Notes under the pieces: generated by a model
The model's input: the letters and a program-made list of their open reading frames with translations, nothing else
What the model was told of the DNA's origin: nothing
Databases searched by the model: none
Shown: positions 1-8,173 of the stretch, in pieces
Layout of the letters: every line of letters begins with the position of its first letter
How positions within the stretch are numbered: position 1 is the stretch's first letter
Assembly: GCA_958439155.1 (NCBI GenBank)
Contig: CAUBUJ010000052.1
Span: forward strand, 1 to 10,289
Direction of reading: 5' to 3'
Length of the DNA: 10,289 nt
Source: an uncultured Veillonellaceae bacterium
GTDB lineage: Bacteria > Bacillota > Negativicutes > Veillonellales > Dialisteraceae
Made by a program: the position numbers and the translations under genes

Positions 1-236
1 GCTCTGTATCTTTCAATGTCGCTGCGGCGGAGGTATTCCAGCATGTTTCTGCGCTGGCCGACCATTTTCAAAAGGCCCCGGCGGGAATGATGGTCTTTCT
101 TGTGGGATTTCAGATGTTCGGTCAGGATGTTGATTCTCTTGGTGAGGATCGCTACCTGTACTTCCGGAGATCCGGTGTCGCCTTCATGGACGGCGTACTG
201 TTCGATGACTTCTTTTTTCTGTTCTGCTGTAAGCAT
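1..236 (-). CDS. rpsO: 30S ribosomal protein S15, 3' end cut by window edge
   Basis: Small-subunit protein that binds 16S rRNA at a three-way junction and helps nucleate assembly of the central domain. The reverse-strand translation starts MLTAEQKKEVIEQYAVHEGD and runs through the family signature around GDTGSPEVQVAILTKRI, then HLKSHKKDHHSRRGLL and LEYLRRSDIERYR. About 78 of the usual ~89 residues are present, and the C-terminus lies beyond base 1. The ATG at 236-234 is preceded by AGGAGGA (248-242) at 5-nt spacing, which fixes the start. It lies downstream of hfq on the same strand but has its own promoter (323-351) and a structured 5' leader, so it can be expressed separately. Identity is certain from the conserved sequence. 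Confidence 0.97.
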   Translation of the reverse strand, partial: MLTAEQKKEVIEQYAVHEGDTGSPEVQVAILTKRINILTEHLKSHKKDHHSRRGLLKMVGQRRNMLEYLRRSDIERYR

Positions 237-260
237 ATTTATCCTCCTGATGGAAAATTG

Positions 261-306
261 CTGTATCCCGGTGATTCGCCGGAGTGCTCGAAAAACTGAG
301 ACACAG
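261..306 (-). promoter_or_regulatory. Structured rpsO 5' leader, candidate S15 autoregulatory RNA
   Basis: In the rpsO untranslated leader (minus strand), CUGUGUC (306-300) pairs with GAUACAG (267-261), 7 bp including one G-U. It encloses a second hairpin, CCGG (282-279) with CCGG (271-268), around a 7-nt loop. The structure ends 12 nt upstream of the Shine-Dalgarno site. S15 is known to repress its own translation through structured leaders in several bacteria, with different RNA shapes in different phyla. The pairing is seen directly; the regulatory role is inferred. Confidence 0.45.
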
Positions 307-322
307 TTCACATACAAGCATC

Positions 323-351
323 ATTATACCGTGAGCGGGCGCAAATTACAA
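323..351 (-). promoter_or_regulatory. Sigma-70-type promoter of rpsO
   Basis: On the minus strand, -35 TTGTAA (351-346) is followed by a 17-bp spacer (345-329) and a perfect -10 TATAAT (328-323). Transcription should start near 316, giving a leader of about 80 nt before the rpsO ATG. It sits in the 145-base gap after hfq, so rpsO is uncoupled from the mismatch-repair/tRNA-modification transcript. No convincing terminator follows hfq, so some read-through into rpsO is likely. Confidence 0.8.
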
Positions 352-381
352 GGGCGGAGGCCCCTCCTGATTTTTCCAATG

Positions 382-582
382 TTAAATTCTCTGGATCGTG
401 GAAATGGCGTGTTTGTAAATGAGCTGCGACCGGTTTTCGCTGACCAGAAGGACGGTGAAGCTGTCGAAGGATTTAACCCGCCCTTTCAGCTGGACACCGC
501 TCAGGAGAAAGATGCTCACCATGGCATTTTCCTTCCTTGCTTCATTGAGAAATGTGTCTTGTAAATTCATCTTTCCTTCCAT
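382..582 (-). CDS. hfq: RNA chaperone Hfq
   Basis: Hexameric Sm-like RNA-binding protein that helps small RNAs pair with mRNAs. The 66-residue translation contains the Sm1 core (SIFLLSGVQLKGRVKSFDSF) and ends with the Sm2 signature LIYKHAISTI, whose YKH residues line the proximal RNA-binding face. It lacks the long C-terminal tail of enterobacterial Hfq, as is usual in Firmicutes. Two starts are possible. The ATG at 582 has AGGAG 7 nt upstream. The ATG at 570 gives the canonical N-terminus MNLQDTF and overlaps the miaA stop in an ATGA. The longer form would overlap the end of miaA by 16 bases. Either way hfq is translationally linked to miaA, an adjacency also seen in proteobacteria. Confidence 0.95.
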   Translation of the reverse strand: MEGKMNLQDTFLNEARKENAMVSIFLLSGVQLKGRVKSFDSFTVLLVSENRSQLIYKHAISTIQRI

Positions 583-1502
583 TCCGATTCTCCTCTGATC
601 TTCGTTACAACATAATGTTCCACCGCCGCCGCGAAGGTGTCTTCCTTCTCTCCCCGCTTTCTTTCAAACCACTGGATGTAAGGCATCCGGCGGTACCAGG
701 TGAGCTGGCGTTTGGCGAAGCGGCGGGTGTTTCTCTGTATGAGCGCTTCCGCCTCTTCCAGGGAGATGTCTCCCTTGACGGCAGGAATCATTTCTTTATA
801 GCCAATGCCCCGCATGGACTGGGCGTCTTCCGGGACCCCTCTTTTCAGAAGGGATTGGACTTCTTCCAAGAGCCCGCGGGCCATCATGAGGCGCACCCGT
901 TCATTGATCCGTTCATAGAGCCATGCCCGGTCCATGGCAAGGCCGATCACGGGCCCGCTGTATATTAGTTTACCACGTTTCCCCGGTTCCGGCTTTTCCA
1001 CGCCCATATCGAGCACTTCCAGAAGGCGGATGCACCGCTGCGGGTCGAGGGGCACCGCTCTTTGCGGATCCCGTTTCCGGATTTCCCTCACAAGGCCCTC
1101 CATTCCCTGTTCTTTGTAAAAGGCCTGCCATTTCCCCTTCCGTCCTTCTCCTTTGGGAAGAAATTCATACCCTTCCAGGAGGCTCTGGACGTAGAGCCCG
1201 GTGCCGCCGGCGAGAATGGGAATCTTTCCTTTGGCATTTTCCCTGTGGATCACCGCCGAAGCGAGCTCGCAGAAGCGCGCCGCCGAATAGGGTTCTTCCG
1301 GGTCCAAAATATCCACCAGCTCATGGGGGACGCCGCCCGCTTCTTCCGGGGTGACTTTCGCCGTACCGATGTCCATGCCCCGGTAGACCTGGAAGGCGTC
1401 GCCGGAAATAACGACGCATCCCAGTTTTTTCGCCAGGCGCACGGCCATCGCGGTTTTCCCCGAGGCGGTCGGTCCCAATATGGTAATCACAGAGGGTTTC
1501 AT
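567..1502 (-). CDS. miaA: tRNA dimethylallyltransferase MiaA
   Basis: Transfers a dimethylallyl group from DMAPP to N6 of A37 in tRNAs that read UNN codons, giving i6A37, the substrate of MiaB encoded upstream in this cluster. The 311-residue protein has the P-loop GPTASGKT at about residues 10-17 and the substrate motif SGDAFQVYRGMDIGTAK around 33-49, with catalytic Asp near 35. It also has the AGGTGLY motif and, in the C-terminal half, QSMRGIGYKE and the RRFAKRQLTWYRR tRNA-binding stretch. An upstream TTG at 1523 would add seven residues. I prefer the ATG at 1502 because GAGGAGG lies 5 nt before it and the methyltransferase stop lies 10 nt upstream. The Ser usual in the DS-Q-Y motif is Ala here. 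Length and motifs are otherwise normal. Confidence 0.96.
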   Translation of the reverse strand: MKPSVITILGPTASGKTAMAVRLAKKLGCVVISGDAFQVYRGMDIGTAKVTPEEAGGVPHELVDILDPEEPYSAARFCELASAVIHRENAKGKIPILAGGTGLYVQSLLEGYEFLPKGEGRKGKWQAFYKEQGMEGLVREIRKRDPQRAVPLDPQRCIRLLEVLDMGVEKPEPGKRGKLIYSGPVIGLAMDRAWLYERINERVRLMMARGLLEEVQSLLKRGVPEDAQSMRGIGYKEMIPAVKGDISLEEAEALIQRNTRRFAKRQLTWYRRMPYIQWFERKRGEKEDTFAAAVEHYVVTKIRGESEWKER

Positions 1503-1512
1503 GGATGCCTCC

Positions 1513-2280
1513 TCATTTGTCAATGACGCCGTACGCTGTAGTTTGTCCCTTGTGGTAATAGAGATGCTGGAAACAGCCGAGCCGGAACACCTGGGAGAAG
1601 GGCCGTTCTTTCACAATGACCCGTTTCCGCGCCGCTTTGAGCGCCGCCGAGAGGACCTCTTCATCGAGCCTGTCGTAGCAGGCGCCGCTCCGGAAAGCGT
1701 CTCTTTTATTTTCTTCCGCCTTGACGGGCCTGCGGAACATGGTATCAAAGTAGACCACGTCATAAGCATCCCGCTGCGCATGGGCCAGGAAATTTCGGAA
1801 ATCTGCGCGGATAAGACGGATCCGGCGGATCGCCGCAGTGAGGCTTTCCTTGGGATCTTTGAAATGGGAAATGCCGTATTGCCCGATTTCCCAGAGGGAG
1901 GCGCTTTTTTCCAGGGCGGTCACCGTTCCTCCGCTGCCCAGGTACCAGGACAGAACCATCGAGTCTTTTCCTTCGCCGAAGGTGCAGTCCAGGACGGACG
2001 CTGTCCCTTCCGGCAAGAGGCGGCAGAGCCGGTCCGCGCTGCCCCGCTCCATCTGGAGGAGGCGGAGTTTCGCCGTGCCTGTATGGAAGGCGTGGATTTC
2101 TCCGTCATGCCACAGCACCGGCTCTTCCTTCCCATAGACGAGGAAAGAGTCTTCCCCGCTGCCGAGAAGGGGAAGAGCGGCAGCGCGCTCTATAAAGGGA
2201 AGTCCCAGTTCTTCCGCCCGGCGGCGCGCGGTTTCCACAAGCGGGCCCGGCGCTTTCCACACCGTAGTGACCCGGATCAT
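1513..2280 (-). CDS. Class I SAM-dependent methyltransferase, RsmJ-like family
   Basis: A 255-residue probable S-adenosylmethionine methyltransferase. The SAM-binding motif I is VLDCTFGEGKD at about 96-106. The acidic end of strand 2 is ALEKS near 122-126, a motif III-like RADF lies near 158-161, and a motif IV-like YFDTMFRRP at about 177-185 resembles the DPM(Y/F) motif of RsmJ-type enzymes. RsmJ of proteobacteria methylates m2G1516 of 16S rRNA. This Firmicute relative commonly sits beside mutL/miaA, but I would not transfer that exact activity: the N-terminal ~90 residues differ, and the motif reads DTM rather than DPM. The start ATG overlaps the mutL stop in an ATGA, implying coupled translation, and miaA follows after 10 nt. 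The rRNA/tRNA-modification setting suggests a nucleic-acid substrate. Confidence 0.8.
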   Translation of the reverse strand: MIRVTTVWKAPGPLVETARRRAEELGLPFIERAAALPLLGSGEDSFLVYGKEEPVLWHDGEIHAFHTGTAKLRLLQMERGSADRLCRLLPEGTASVLDCTFGEGKDSMVLSWYLGSGGTVTALEKSASLWEIGQYGISHFKDPKESLTAAIRRIRLIRADFRNFLAHAQRDAYDVVYFDTMFRRPVKAEENKRDAFRSGACYDRLDEEVLSAALKAARKRVIVKERPFSQVFRLGCFQHLYYHKGQTTAYGVIDK

Positions 2281-4193
2281 GTGCGGTGGAAGAGGCGTCC
2301 CAGTTCTTCCGGCGTGAACCGGACGATGGTGGGCCGCCCGTGGGGACAGACGAAGGGACGGGATGTATGGAAGAGGTCATGGATGAGTTCCCTCATCTGC
2401 CGGATATTGAGGGGATCTCCCGCCTTGATGGCGCCGCGGCACGCCGCGTAGGCGAGCATGCGGTGGCGGAGCGTTTCCGGAGAGGGAACGTCTTTCTGGT
2501 GCCACGCGACGAGCACATCCCGGATGACCCGCTCCATATCGCTCTCTGAGAGATCTTCCGGCGCGGCGGTGACGCGGACCACGTCAGGGCCTGCCTGCTC
2601 CAGCACGACGCCGAGGCGGCGCAGCTCCCCTTCTTTCGAGAGAAGCAGGTCCACATCGGACGGATCGGCGTGGATCAGGTAGGGCACGAGAATCTCCTGC
2701 ACCGGGATGCCTCCTGCCGCTTCGGACAGGCGGTCATAGCGGACCCGTTCATGGGCGGCGTGCTGGTCGATGAGGAACAGATCCCGTCCATGCTGGCACA
2801 CGATGAAGCAGTCCGCGATCTGCCCGAGGGGAATGACCGGCTCTTCTTCCTGGGAGGGAATGTCCTCAAAGAGGGGATCTGTCCGGGGCGGCTCTTCCCG
2901 CCGGGAAAAGACCGGCTCTTTTGAGAGCATTTCCTTCGCGTTTCCTTCGGGGCGGTATTCCTGCCGCTCCGCGGCGCCATTCTTCCATGCGCCCACTGCC
3001 GGCTTGTTTCCTCCGCCGCCCCCATAGGAGGATGGCCGGCTTTCCTGCCAGGAGGCGCCGCTTTCTTTCCAGGAAGAAACAGACTGGCCCGCTTCCTCCC
3101 CCGGTTCCGGAGCGCCTGATCTATCCACCGTCGCTATGGCTGACGCGGGGAGCGCCTCCTTTTCGCTGGACTTGATCATAGCCGCGGCGATATGTTCCGG
3201 CGTGGACTGGGAAGTGAGGGTCTGGAGCACCGCGTGGTAGACCAGGCGGAATATGGCCTGCTCATCGGCGAATTTCACTTCCCGCTTCTGGGGATGCACA
3301 TTGACGTCCACCGATTCCGGCGGCACATGGAGGTGGAGCACCAGCACAGGATAGCCGTTCCGCGGAAGAAGCGAATGGTAGGCATTGTCTACCGCTTTGG
3401 AAATGGCGCTGTTTTCCACGATCCGCCGGTTCACGATGAGGGTTTGCTGCTGGCGGCTGCTCTTCAGGAGGGAAGGCTTGGAAATGAGCCCCTCCAGGAG
3501 CAGCTCTGGCTCCTCTGCGGATACGGGAAGCATTTCTCCCGCCGTTTCGAGGCCATACAGGGCGGACAGCGCGTCCAGCAGGCGCCCGTTCCCCGGCGTC
3601 TCTATAACAGTCCGGCCATTATTGATGAGGCGGAAAGCGATCTCCGGATTGGCCATGGCCATTTTCCCGATCATCTGGTTGATGCGGCTTCCTTCGGCCC
3701 GTTCGGATTTGAGAAATTTTTTCCGCGCCGGCACATTGTAAAAAAGGTCCGACGCTTCCACAGTGGTCCCTTCCGGCGCGCCGGCAGGCTCCACTTTCCG
3801 CACCGCACCCCCTTCCACGCGGACCACGGTGCCTTCCGCCGCGTCTTTCGTCCGGGTGGTAATGGTCATCTTCGACACGGAAGAAATGCTGGCCAGTGCC
3901 TCCCCGCGGAACCCGAGGGACGCGATATGGTAAATATTGTCCACGCTCTGGATTTTGCTGGTGGCATGGCGCACGATGGAGAGCTTCGCGTCTTCCGGGG
4001 ACATGCCGCAGCCATTGTCAGTGACCCGGAGATAAGAAATGCCGCCGCCGGCGATTTCCACCTCAATATCGGTGGCACCGGCGTCGATGGCGTTTTCCGC
4101 CAGTTCCTTTACGGCGTTCACCGGCCGCTCTACCACTTCCCCTGCAGCGATCTGGCTGGCGGTCACCGCATCGAGTACATGAATCAAAGCCAT
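2277..4193 (-). CDS. mutL: DNA mismatch repair protein MutL (endonuclease type)
   Basis: Couples MutS mismatch recognition to strand incision. The 638-residue protein has an N-terminal GHL ATPase: ELAENAIDAGA with Glu30 and Asn34, DNGCGM at 59-64, and LGFRGEALASIS at 93-104. A Ser/Gly/Glu-rich linker follows at roughly 340-440, including a GGGGG run. The C-terminal dimerisation/nuclease domain carries DQHAAHERVRYD at 476-487, ACRGAIKAG and CPHGRP at 616-621, the metal-binding motifs of endonuclease MutLs from organisms lacking MutH. The canonical DQHA(X)2E(X)4E ends in Asp487 here instead of Glu, a conservative change. The start ATG directly follows the mutS TAA with no gap, and its GGAGG lies inside the end of mutS, so translation is coupled. 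Identity is secure. Confidence 0.97.
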   Translation of the reverse strand: MALIHVLDAVTASQIAAGEVVERPVNAVKELAENAIDAGATDIEVEIAGGGISYLRVTDNGCGMSPEDAKLSIVRHATSKIQSVDNIYHIASLGFRGEALASISSVSKMTITTRTKDAAEGTVVRVEGGAVRKVEPAGAPEGTTVEASDLFYNVPARKKFLKSERAEGSRINQMIGKMAMANPEIAFRLINNGRTVIETPGNGRLLDALSALYGLETAGEMLPVSAEEPELLLEGLISKPSLLKSSRQQQTLIVNRRIVENSAISKAVDNAYHSLLPRNGYPVLVLHLHVPPESVDVNVHPQKREVKFADEQAIFRLVYHAVLQTLTSQSTPEHIAAAMIKSSEKEALPASAIATVDRSGAPEPGEEAGQSVSSWKESGASWQESRPSSYGGGGGNKPAVGAWKNGAAERQEYRPEGNAKEMLSKEPVFSRREEPPRTDPLFEDIPSQEEEPVIPLGQIADCFIVCQHGRDLFLIDQHAAHERVRYDRLSEAAGGIPVQEILVPYLIHADPSDVDLLLSKEGELRRLGVVLEQAGPDVVRVTAAPEDLSESDMERVIRDVLVAWHQKDVPSPETLRHRMLAYAACRGAIKAGDPLNIRQMRELIHDLFHTSRPFVCPHGRPTIVRFTPEELGRLFHRT

Positions 4194-6749
4194 TTACCGG
4201 GCCTCCTTTGCTTCTTTGCTGAGGCGGAAGAGGATTTCCATCGCCTCAATCGGTGTTTTGCTCATTACATCCAGATTGCGGAGCTCGTCAATGATGGGCG
4301 CCGTGAAGAGATCGGCTGCTGCGCTTTCCTGCGGGGACGCCGGCGCCGGCTGGGCGGGAGCGCCCTCCTCTTCGAGGGAATGGAGAATCTCTTCCGACCG
4401 CTTCAGGAGGGATTCCGGCAGGCCTGCCAGCCTTGCCACGTGAATGCCGTAGCTCCTGTCCGCCGCGCCTGGAACGATCCGCCGGAGGAAGGTAATATCC
4501 CGGCCCCGTTCCTTCACGGTGACCGTATAGTTCTTGATATGCCTGCTCTGGGACTCCATCACCGACAGCTCATGGTAGTGCGTCGCGAAAAAGGTATAGG
4601 CGTGAATTTTGCTGTCAATGTATTCCACCACCGCCCGGGCGATGCTCATGCCGTCATAGGTGCTGGTGCCCCGGCCGATCTCGTCGAGAAGGATCAAGCT
4701 GTTTTTCGTAGCGCCCCGTAGAATCTGGGACACTTCCTGCATTTCCACCATGAACGTGCTCTGGCCGGTGGAAATATCATCGGTCGCCCCGACGCGGGTG
4801 AAGATCCGGTCCACCGGGGAGAACGAGGCTGACCGGGCGGGAATGAAGGAGCCAATCTGCGCCATGATGACCAGCACCGCCACCTGGCGCATGTAGGTGG
4901 ATTTTCCTGCCATATTGGGGCCGGTGATGATGAGAATTTCCTGGTCGTCATGGTTGAGGAGCGTGTCATTGGGAACGAACATTTCCCGCCGGAGAGCGTG
5001 TTCCACCATGGGATGGCGTCCGTCCTTGATGGCGATCCGCCCGTCCGCGGCAATGCCGGGCCGGATGTACCGGTCTTTCAGGGCGGCTCTGGCCAGGCTC
5101 GCCAGACAGTCCACCGCGGCGAGAGCCCGGGCGGTGCGCTGCATATCGGAAATCACCGGACGGATCTCGGCCTTCACGTCCTGATAAATTTTAAGTTCCA
5201 GTGTTTCCGTCTTTTCCTTCGCCGAGAGCGCTTTCACTTCGAATTCTTTCAGTTCCGGCGTGATATAGCGCTCCGCGTTGGCCAGGGTCTGCTTCCGCAC
5301 GAAGTATTCCGGAATGGGCAGTTTATTGGCGTGGGAAATTTCAAAATAGTAGCCGAATACATTGTTGAAGCCGATCTTCAGCTTGATTCCTGTTTTCTCT
5401 TTTTCTTTCTCTTCCAGATCGGCGATCCACTGGCGGCTGTTTTCCGAGAGAGACCGCACTTCGTCGAGCTCGGCATTGAATCCTTTCCGGATGTACCGGC
5501 CGTCCCGGATATTTCCCGTGCCGTTCTCGTCCATGGCCCGGTCCAGCAGGTCATACACCGGCCCGTGGATGCCGATCTGGCCATTCCATTTTTTGAGAAG
5601 CAGGGACGACGCGCCGCTGAGGAGCTCTTTCAGAGACGGCATCATGCCAAGGGACGCTTTAAGGGCGAGAAGGTCTTTCGGGGAGGTCGTATTGGCTTCA
5701 ATGCGGCCGAGGATGCGCTCGAAATCAAAGACACGGGACAGAATCTGTTCCAATTTTTCCAGTTCCGTCGCGTGATTCACCAGTTCTTCCACCGCGCTCT
5801 GCCGGAGGAGGATCTCATTCACGTCCGTCAAAGGCCGCTCGAGCCAGCGCTTTAGAAGGCGCGCTCCCATGGCGGTATGGGTATAGTCCAGCACTTCCAG
5901 AAGGGTTCCCTTCCGCCCGCCGTCGCGCATATTTTTCGTGATTTCCAGATTGCGCAGCGCGTCTTCCGCAAGGGTCAGCGTGTGGTCTTCCCGGAGCGGC
6001 GCCGTCATGTGGATGGCCGGCGTATTCTGCTTCATCATTTCTTTCAGGTACTGCGCAAGGCCTGCGAAAGCGTGACGCACCGGCGCCGCGTCCATGGCGG
6101 AGGCCGCTTCCGGCAGGGGCGCTTTCTCCGCTTCCGCCGGATCTCTCCGGGAGAGGAGGCACGCTCCCAGACGGGACGCGCAGTACGACCCGATCTCCTG
6201 GTACAAATTGTCCGACACGGCGAGCACCGCCTCCGCCGGGCTGTACACAGAAAGCATGTCAAAGAAATCGCTCTTTTCTTTCTTTAAATCCCACTCACCC
6301 CACCAGCATTCCCCGGTGGACACGTCCGCCATGACCGCGGCGAGAGTCTTTCCTTCTTCGATGGCGTAGAGAAGGTAATTGTTCGATTTGTCCGCGATGG
6401 CATTTTCAAAAAGAATGGTCCCAGGAGTGACCACTTTGATCACTTCCCGCTTCACCAGACCTTTTGCCTTCTTCGGGTCCTCCATCTGTTCGCAGATGGC
6501 CACGCGGTACCCCTTCTGGATGAGCCGGTAAATGTAAGTCTCCGCCGCGTGGTAAGGCACGCCGCACATGGGCGCCCTCTCATCCATGCCGGCGTTTCTT
6601 CCTGTCAGAGTCAGTTCCAGTTCCCGTGACGCGGTGACCGCGTCGTCAAAAAACATTTCATAAAAATCGCCGAGCCGGAAAAAAAGAAGCGCGTCCGGAT
6701 AGTGCTCCTTGATCTTCCTGTATTGATCCATGAGCGGTGTTTTTGCCAT
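4194..6749 (-). CDS. mutS: DNA mismatch repair protein MutS
   Basis: Mismatch-sensing ATPase that binds mispaired DNA as a dimer and recruits MutL. The 851-residue protein shows the mismatch-wedge Phe-X-Glu (GDFYEMF, Phe29 and Glu31). It then has connector and lever/clamp domains (for example GFNNVFGYYFEISHAN) and the ATPase domain with Walker A GPNMAGKST at 610-618 and Walker B LILLDEIGRGTS with Asp689 and Glu690. The family signature FFATHYHEL and a short C-terminal helix follow. The open frame extends upstream to a GTG at 6794, but that codon lies inside a terminator hairpin and would add non-homologous residues. MAKTPLMDQY at 6749 matches where the family begins. Its ribosome site is weak (AGGAAAGGA about 12 nt upstream, or AGG immediately before). 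mutL follows without a gap. Confidence 0.97.
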   Translation of the reverse strand: MAKTPLMDQYRKIKEHYPDALLFFRLGDFYEMFFDDAVTASRELELTLTGRNAGMDERAPMCGVPYHAAETYIYRLIQKGYRVAICEQMEDPKKAKGLVKREVIKVVTPGTILFENAIADKSNNYLLYAIEEGKTLAAVMADVSTGECWWGEWDLKKEKSDFFDMLSVYSPAEAVLAVSDNLYQEIGSYCASRLGACLLSRRDPAEAEKAPLPEAASAMDAAPVRHAFAGLAQYLKEMMKQNTPAIHMTAPLREDHTLTLAEDALRNLEITKNMRDGGRKGTLLEVLDYTHTAMGARLLKRWLERPLTDVNEILLRQSAVEELVNHATELEKLEQILSRVFDFERILGRIEANTTSPKDLLALKASLGMMPSLKELLSGASSLLLKKWNGQIGIHGPVYDLLDRAMDENGTGNIRDGRYIRKGFNAELDEVRSLSENSRQWIADLEEKEKEKTGIKLKIGFNNVFGYYFEISHANKLPIPEYFVRKQTLANAERYITPELKEFEVKALSAKEKTETLELKIYQDVKAEIRPVISDMQRTARALAAVDCLASLARAALKDRYIRPGIAADGRIAIKDGRHPMVEHALRREMFVPNDTLLNHDDQEILIITGPNMAGKSTYMRQVAVLVIMAQIGSFIPARSASFSPVDRIFTRVGATDDISTGQSTFMVEMQEVSQILRGATKNSLILLDEIGRGTSTYDGMSIARAVVEYIDSKIHAYTFFATHYHELSVMESQSRHIKNYTVTVKERGRDITFLRRIVPGAADRSYGIHVARLAGLPESLLKRSEEILHSLEEEGAPAQPAPASPQESAAADLFTAPIIDELRNLDVMSKTPIEAMEILFRLSKEAKEAR

Positions 6750-6780
6750 GTCCTGCTTCGTTCCTTTCCTCATAACTGTC

Positions 6781-6801
6781 AAAAAGCCCGGCACCGGGCT
6801 T
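6781..6801 (-). terminator. Intrinsic terminator/attenuator between miaB and mutS
   Basis: On the minus strand the stem AAGCCCG/CGGGCTT (7 bp, 6801-6795 with 6790-6784) with a 4-nt loop is followed directly by TTTTT. It begins 13 nt after the miaB stop codon and ends about 31 nt before the mutS start. There is no obvious promoter between it and mutS, so it may be leaky and set the miaB:mutS ratio rather than end the operon. Confidence 0.8.
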
Positions 6802-6814
6802 TCCGCAATGATCT

Positions 6815-8137
6815 TCAGAGAAGTTTTCCCTTGAGCAGCCAGGTCTGGGCCTGCTCTACTTCCGCGTCCACCGTATCCCCTATGGAAATGCCTTCCGTCC
6901 TGGGGAAAAGAATCATTTTATTGCCTGACGTGCGGCCGTACCAGCAGCAGTCATCCTGCTTCGTCGGCCCTTCCACAATGATCGTATAGGTCTTTCCCAC
7001 CATGGCCTCATTCTTCCGGAGACTAATTTTATTTTCTGTATCCATCAGTTCCTGGAGACGCCGTTTCTTCACCTCTTCCGGCACCTGGTCTTCCATGCGC
7101 GCCGCCGGCGTTCCCTGCCGGGGAGAATAGATGAAAGTATAGGCAGAGTCAAACTGCGCTTCCCTGAGAAGGCGGAGCGTCGCCTGGTGCATTTCTTCCG
7201 TCTCGCCGGGGAAACCGGTGATGAGGTCGGTGGTGACTGTAATATCCGGCATCTTCTCCCGCACATAGGAGAGCAGCTCCAGGAAATGCTCAATGGTGTA
7301 GCCCCGGTTCATGCGGCGGAGCATTTCATTATGACCGTGCTGCACAGGGAGGTGCATCTGCCGCGCCACCTTCGGGGACTCCGCCATGGCGTCCACCATG
7401 GCAAAAGTCATGTCCCGCGGATGGGAGGTCATGTAGCGGATCCGCTCGATGCCATCCACTTGATCCAGGGCCCTGATAAGCGTGGAAAAATCCGTGCCGT
7501 CCCGGAAATCGAGACCGTAGGAATTGACATTCTGCCCAAGAAGGGTAATTTCCTTGTACCCATCGGCCGCAAGGCTCTCCGCTTCCCCCACAATATCCTC
7601 TACGGTGCGGCTCGTCTGGCGGCCCCGCACATAGGGAACGATACAGTAGGTGCAGAATTTATTGCACCCCTGCATAATGGGCACCCACGCAAAAATATGG
7701 CTCTTCCTGGATGCCCGGAGCTCGCTGTAATCCTTCACCCGCTCCGGATTCATTTCTGTCCGCACGATGTGGGACGCCCCTTCCTGGAGCTCCGTCACTA
7801 CCTCTTTCAAGTCATGAATATGGTAGGGGCCCAGCACAAAATCAATAAGAGGCATCCGGGCGATCAGTTTCCTTTTATTTTCCTGGGCCATGCATCCCAT
7901 AATGCCCAGGAGCAGATGGGGATTCTTTGCTTTCAGCTTCTTGATTTCCCCCATCTTGCCGTAGACTTTTTCTTCTGCGTTCTGCCGGATGCTGCAGGTA
8001 TTCATAATAATCACGTCAGCCTCGTCCATGGCGGCCGCTTCGGTATATCCCAATTCTGCGAGCTGCCCGTTGATCCGTTCCGTATCGGACTCATTCATCT
8101 GGCAGCCGTAGGTGATGGTAAAAAATTTTTTGCTCAT
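6815..8137 (-). CDS. miaB: tRNA-2-methylthio-N6-dimethylallyladenosine synthase MiaB
   Basis: Radical-SAM methylthiotransferase that converts i6A37 (made by MiaA) to ms2i6A37 using two 4Fe-4S clusters. From the chosen start the protein has 440 residues. The N-terminal methylthiotransferase domain has cluster ligands Cys12 (YGCQMNES), Cys48 (MNTCSIR) and Cys82 (GCMAQ). The radical-SAM domain has Cys158, Cys162 and Cys165 in GCNKFCTYCIVPYVRG. A C-terminal TRAM RNA-binding domain starts near GKTYTIIVEG. The frame is open back to 8215, but those residues cross the promoter and are unlike the family. Two adjacent ATGs lie at 8140 and 8137; AGGAG is 3 nt from the first and 6 nt from the second, so I favour 8137. 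It is the first gene of the minus-strand cluster. Confidence 0.96.
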   Translation of the reverse strand: MSKKFFTITYGCQMNESDTERINGQLAELGYTEAAAMDEADVIIMNTCSIRQNAEEKVYGKMGEIKKLKAKNPHLLLGIMGCMAQENKRKLIARMPLIDFVLGPYHIHDLKEVVTELQEGASHIVRTEMNPERVKDYSELRASRKSHIFAWVPIMQGCNKFCTYCIVPYVRGRQTSRTVEDIVGEAESLAADGYKEITLLGQNVNSYGLDFRDGTDFSTLIRALDQVDGIERIRYMTSHPRDMTFAMVDAMAESPKVARQMHLPVQHGHNEMLRRMNRGYTIEHFLELLSYVREKMPDITVTTDLITGFPGETEEMHQATLRLLREAQFDSAYTFIYSPRQGTPAARMEDQVPEEVKKRRLQELMDTENKISLRKNEAMVGKTYTIIVEGPTKQDDCCWYGRTSGNKMILFPRTEGISIGDTVDAEVEQAQTWLLKGKLL

Positions 8138-8173
8138 CATACACTCCTGTGAAACGATTCGATTATCCCTTTT

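Noticed and set aside
345..381. Terminator after hfq
   Set aside because: The GC-rich inverted repeat GGAGGCCCCTCC (355-366) lacks a usable loop and has no U-run on the minus strand; the T-run lies on the plus-strand side.
1503..1523. TTG start for MiaA
   Set aside because: The ATG at 1502 has an ideal AGGAGG site and gives the usual start just before the P-loop.
3192..4721. Plus-strand open frame of 509 codons opposite mutL/mutS
   Set aside because: It spans two securely identified minus-strand genes, has no plausible ribosome site and gives a low-complexity His/Arg/Gly-rich product. Treated as a shadow frame.
6750..6794. N-terminal extension of MutS starting at GTG 6794
   Set aside because: The start codon lies inside the miaB terminator hairpin and the added residues do not match MutS proteins, which begin near MAKTPLMDQY.
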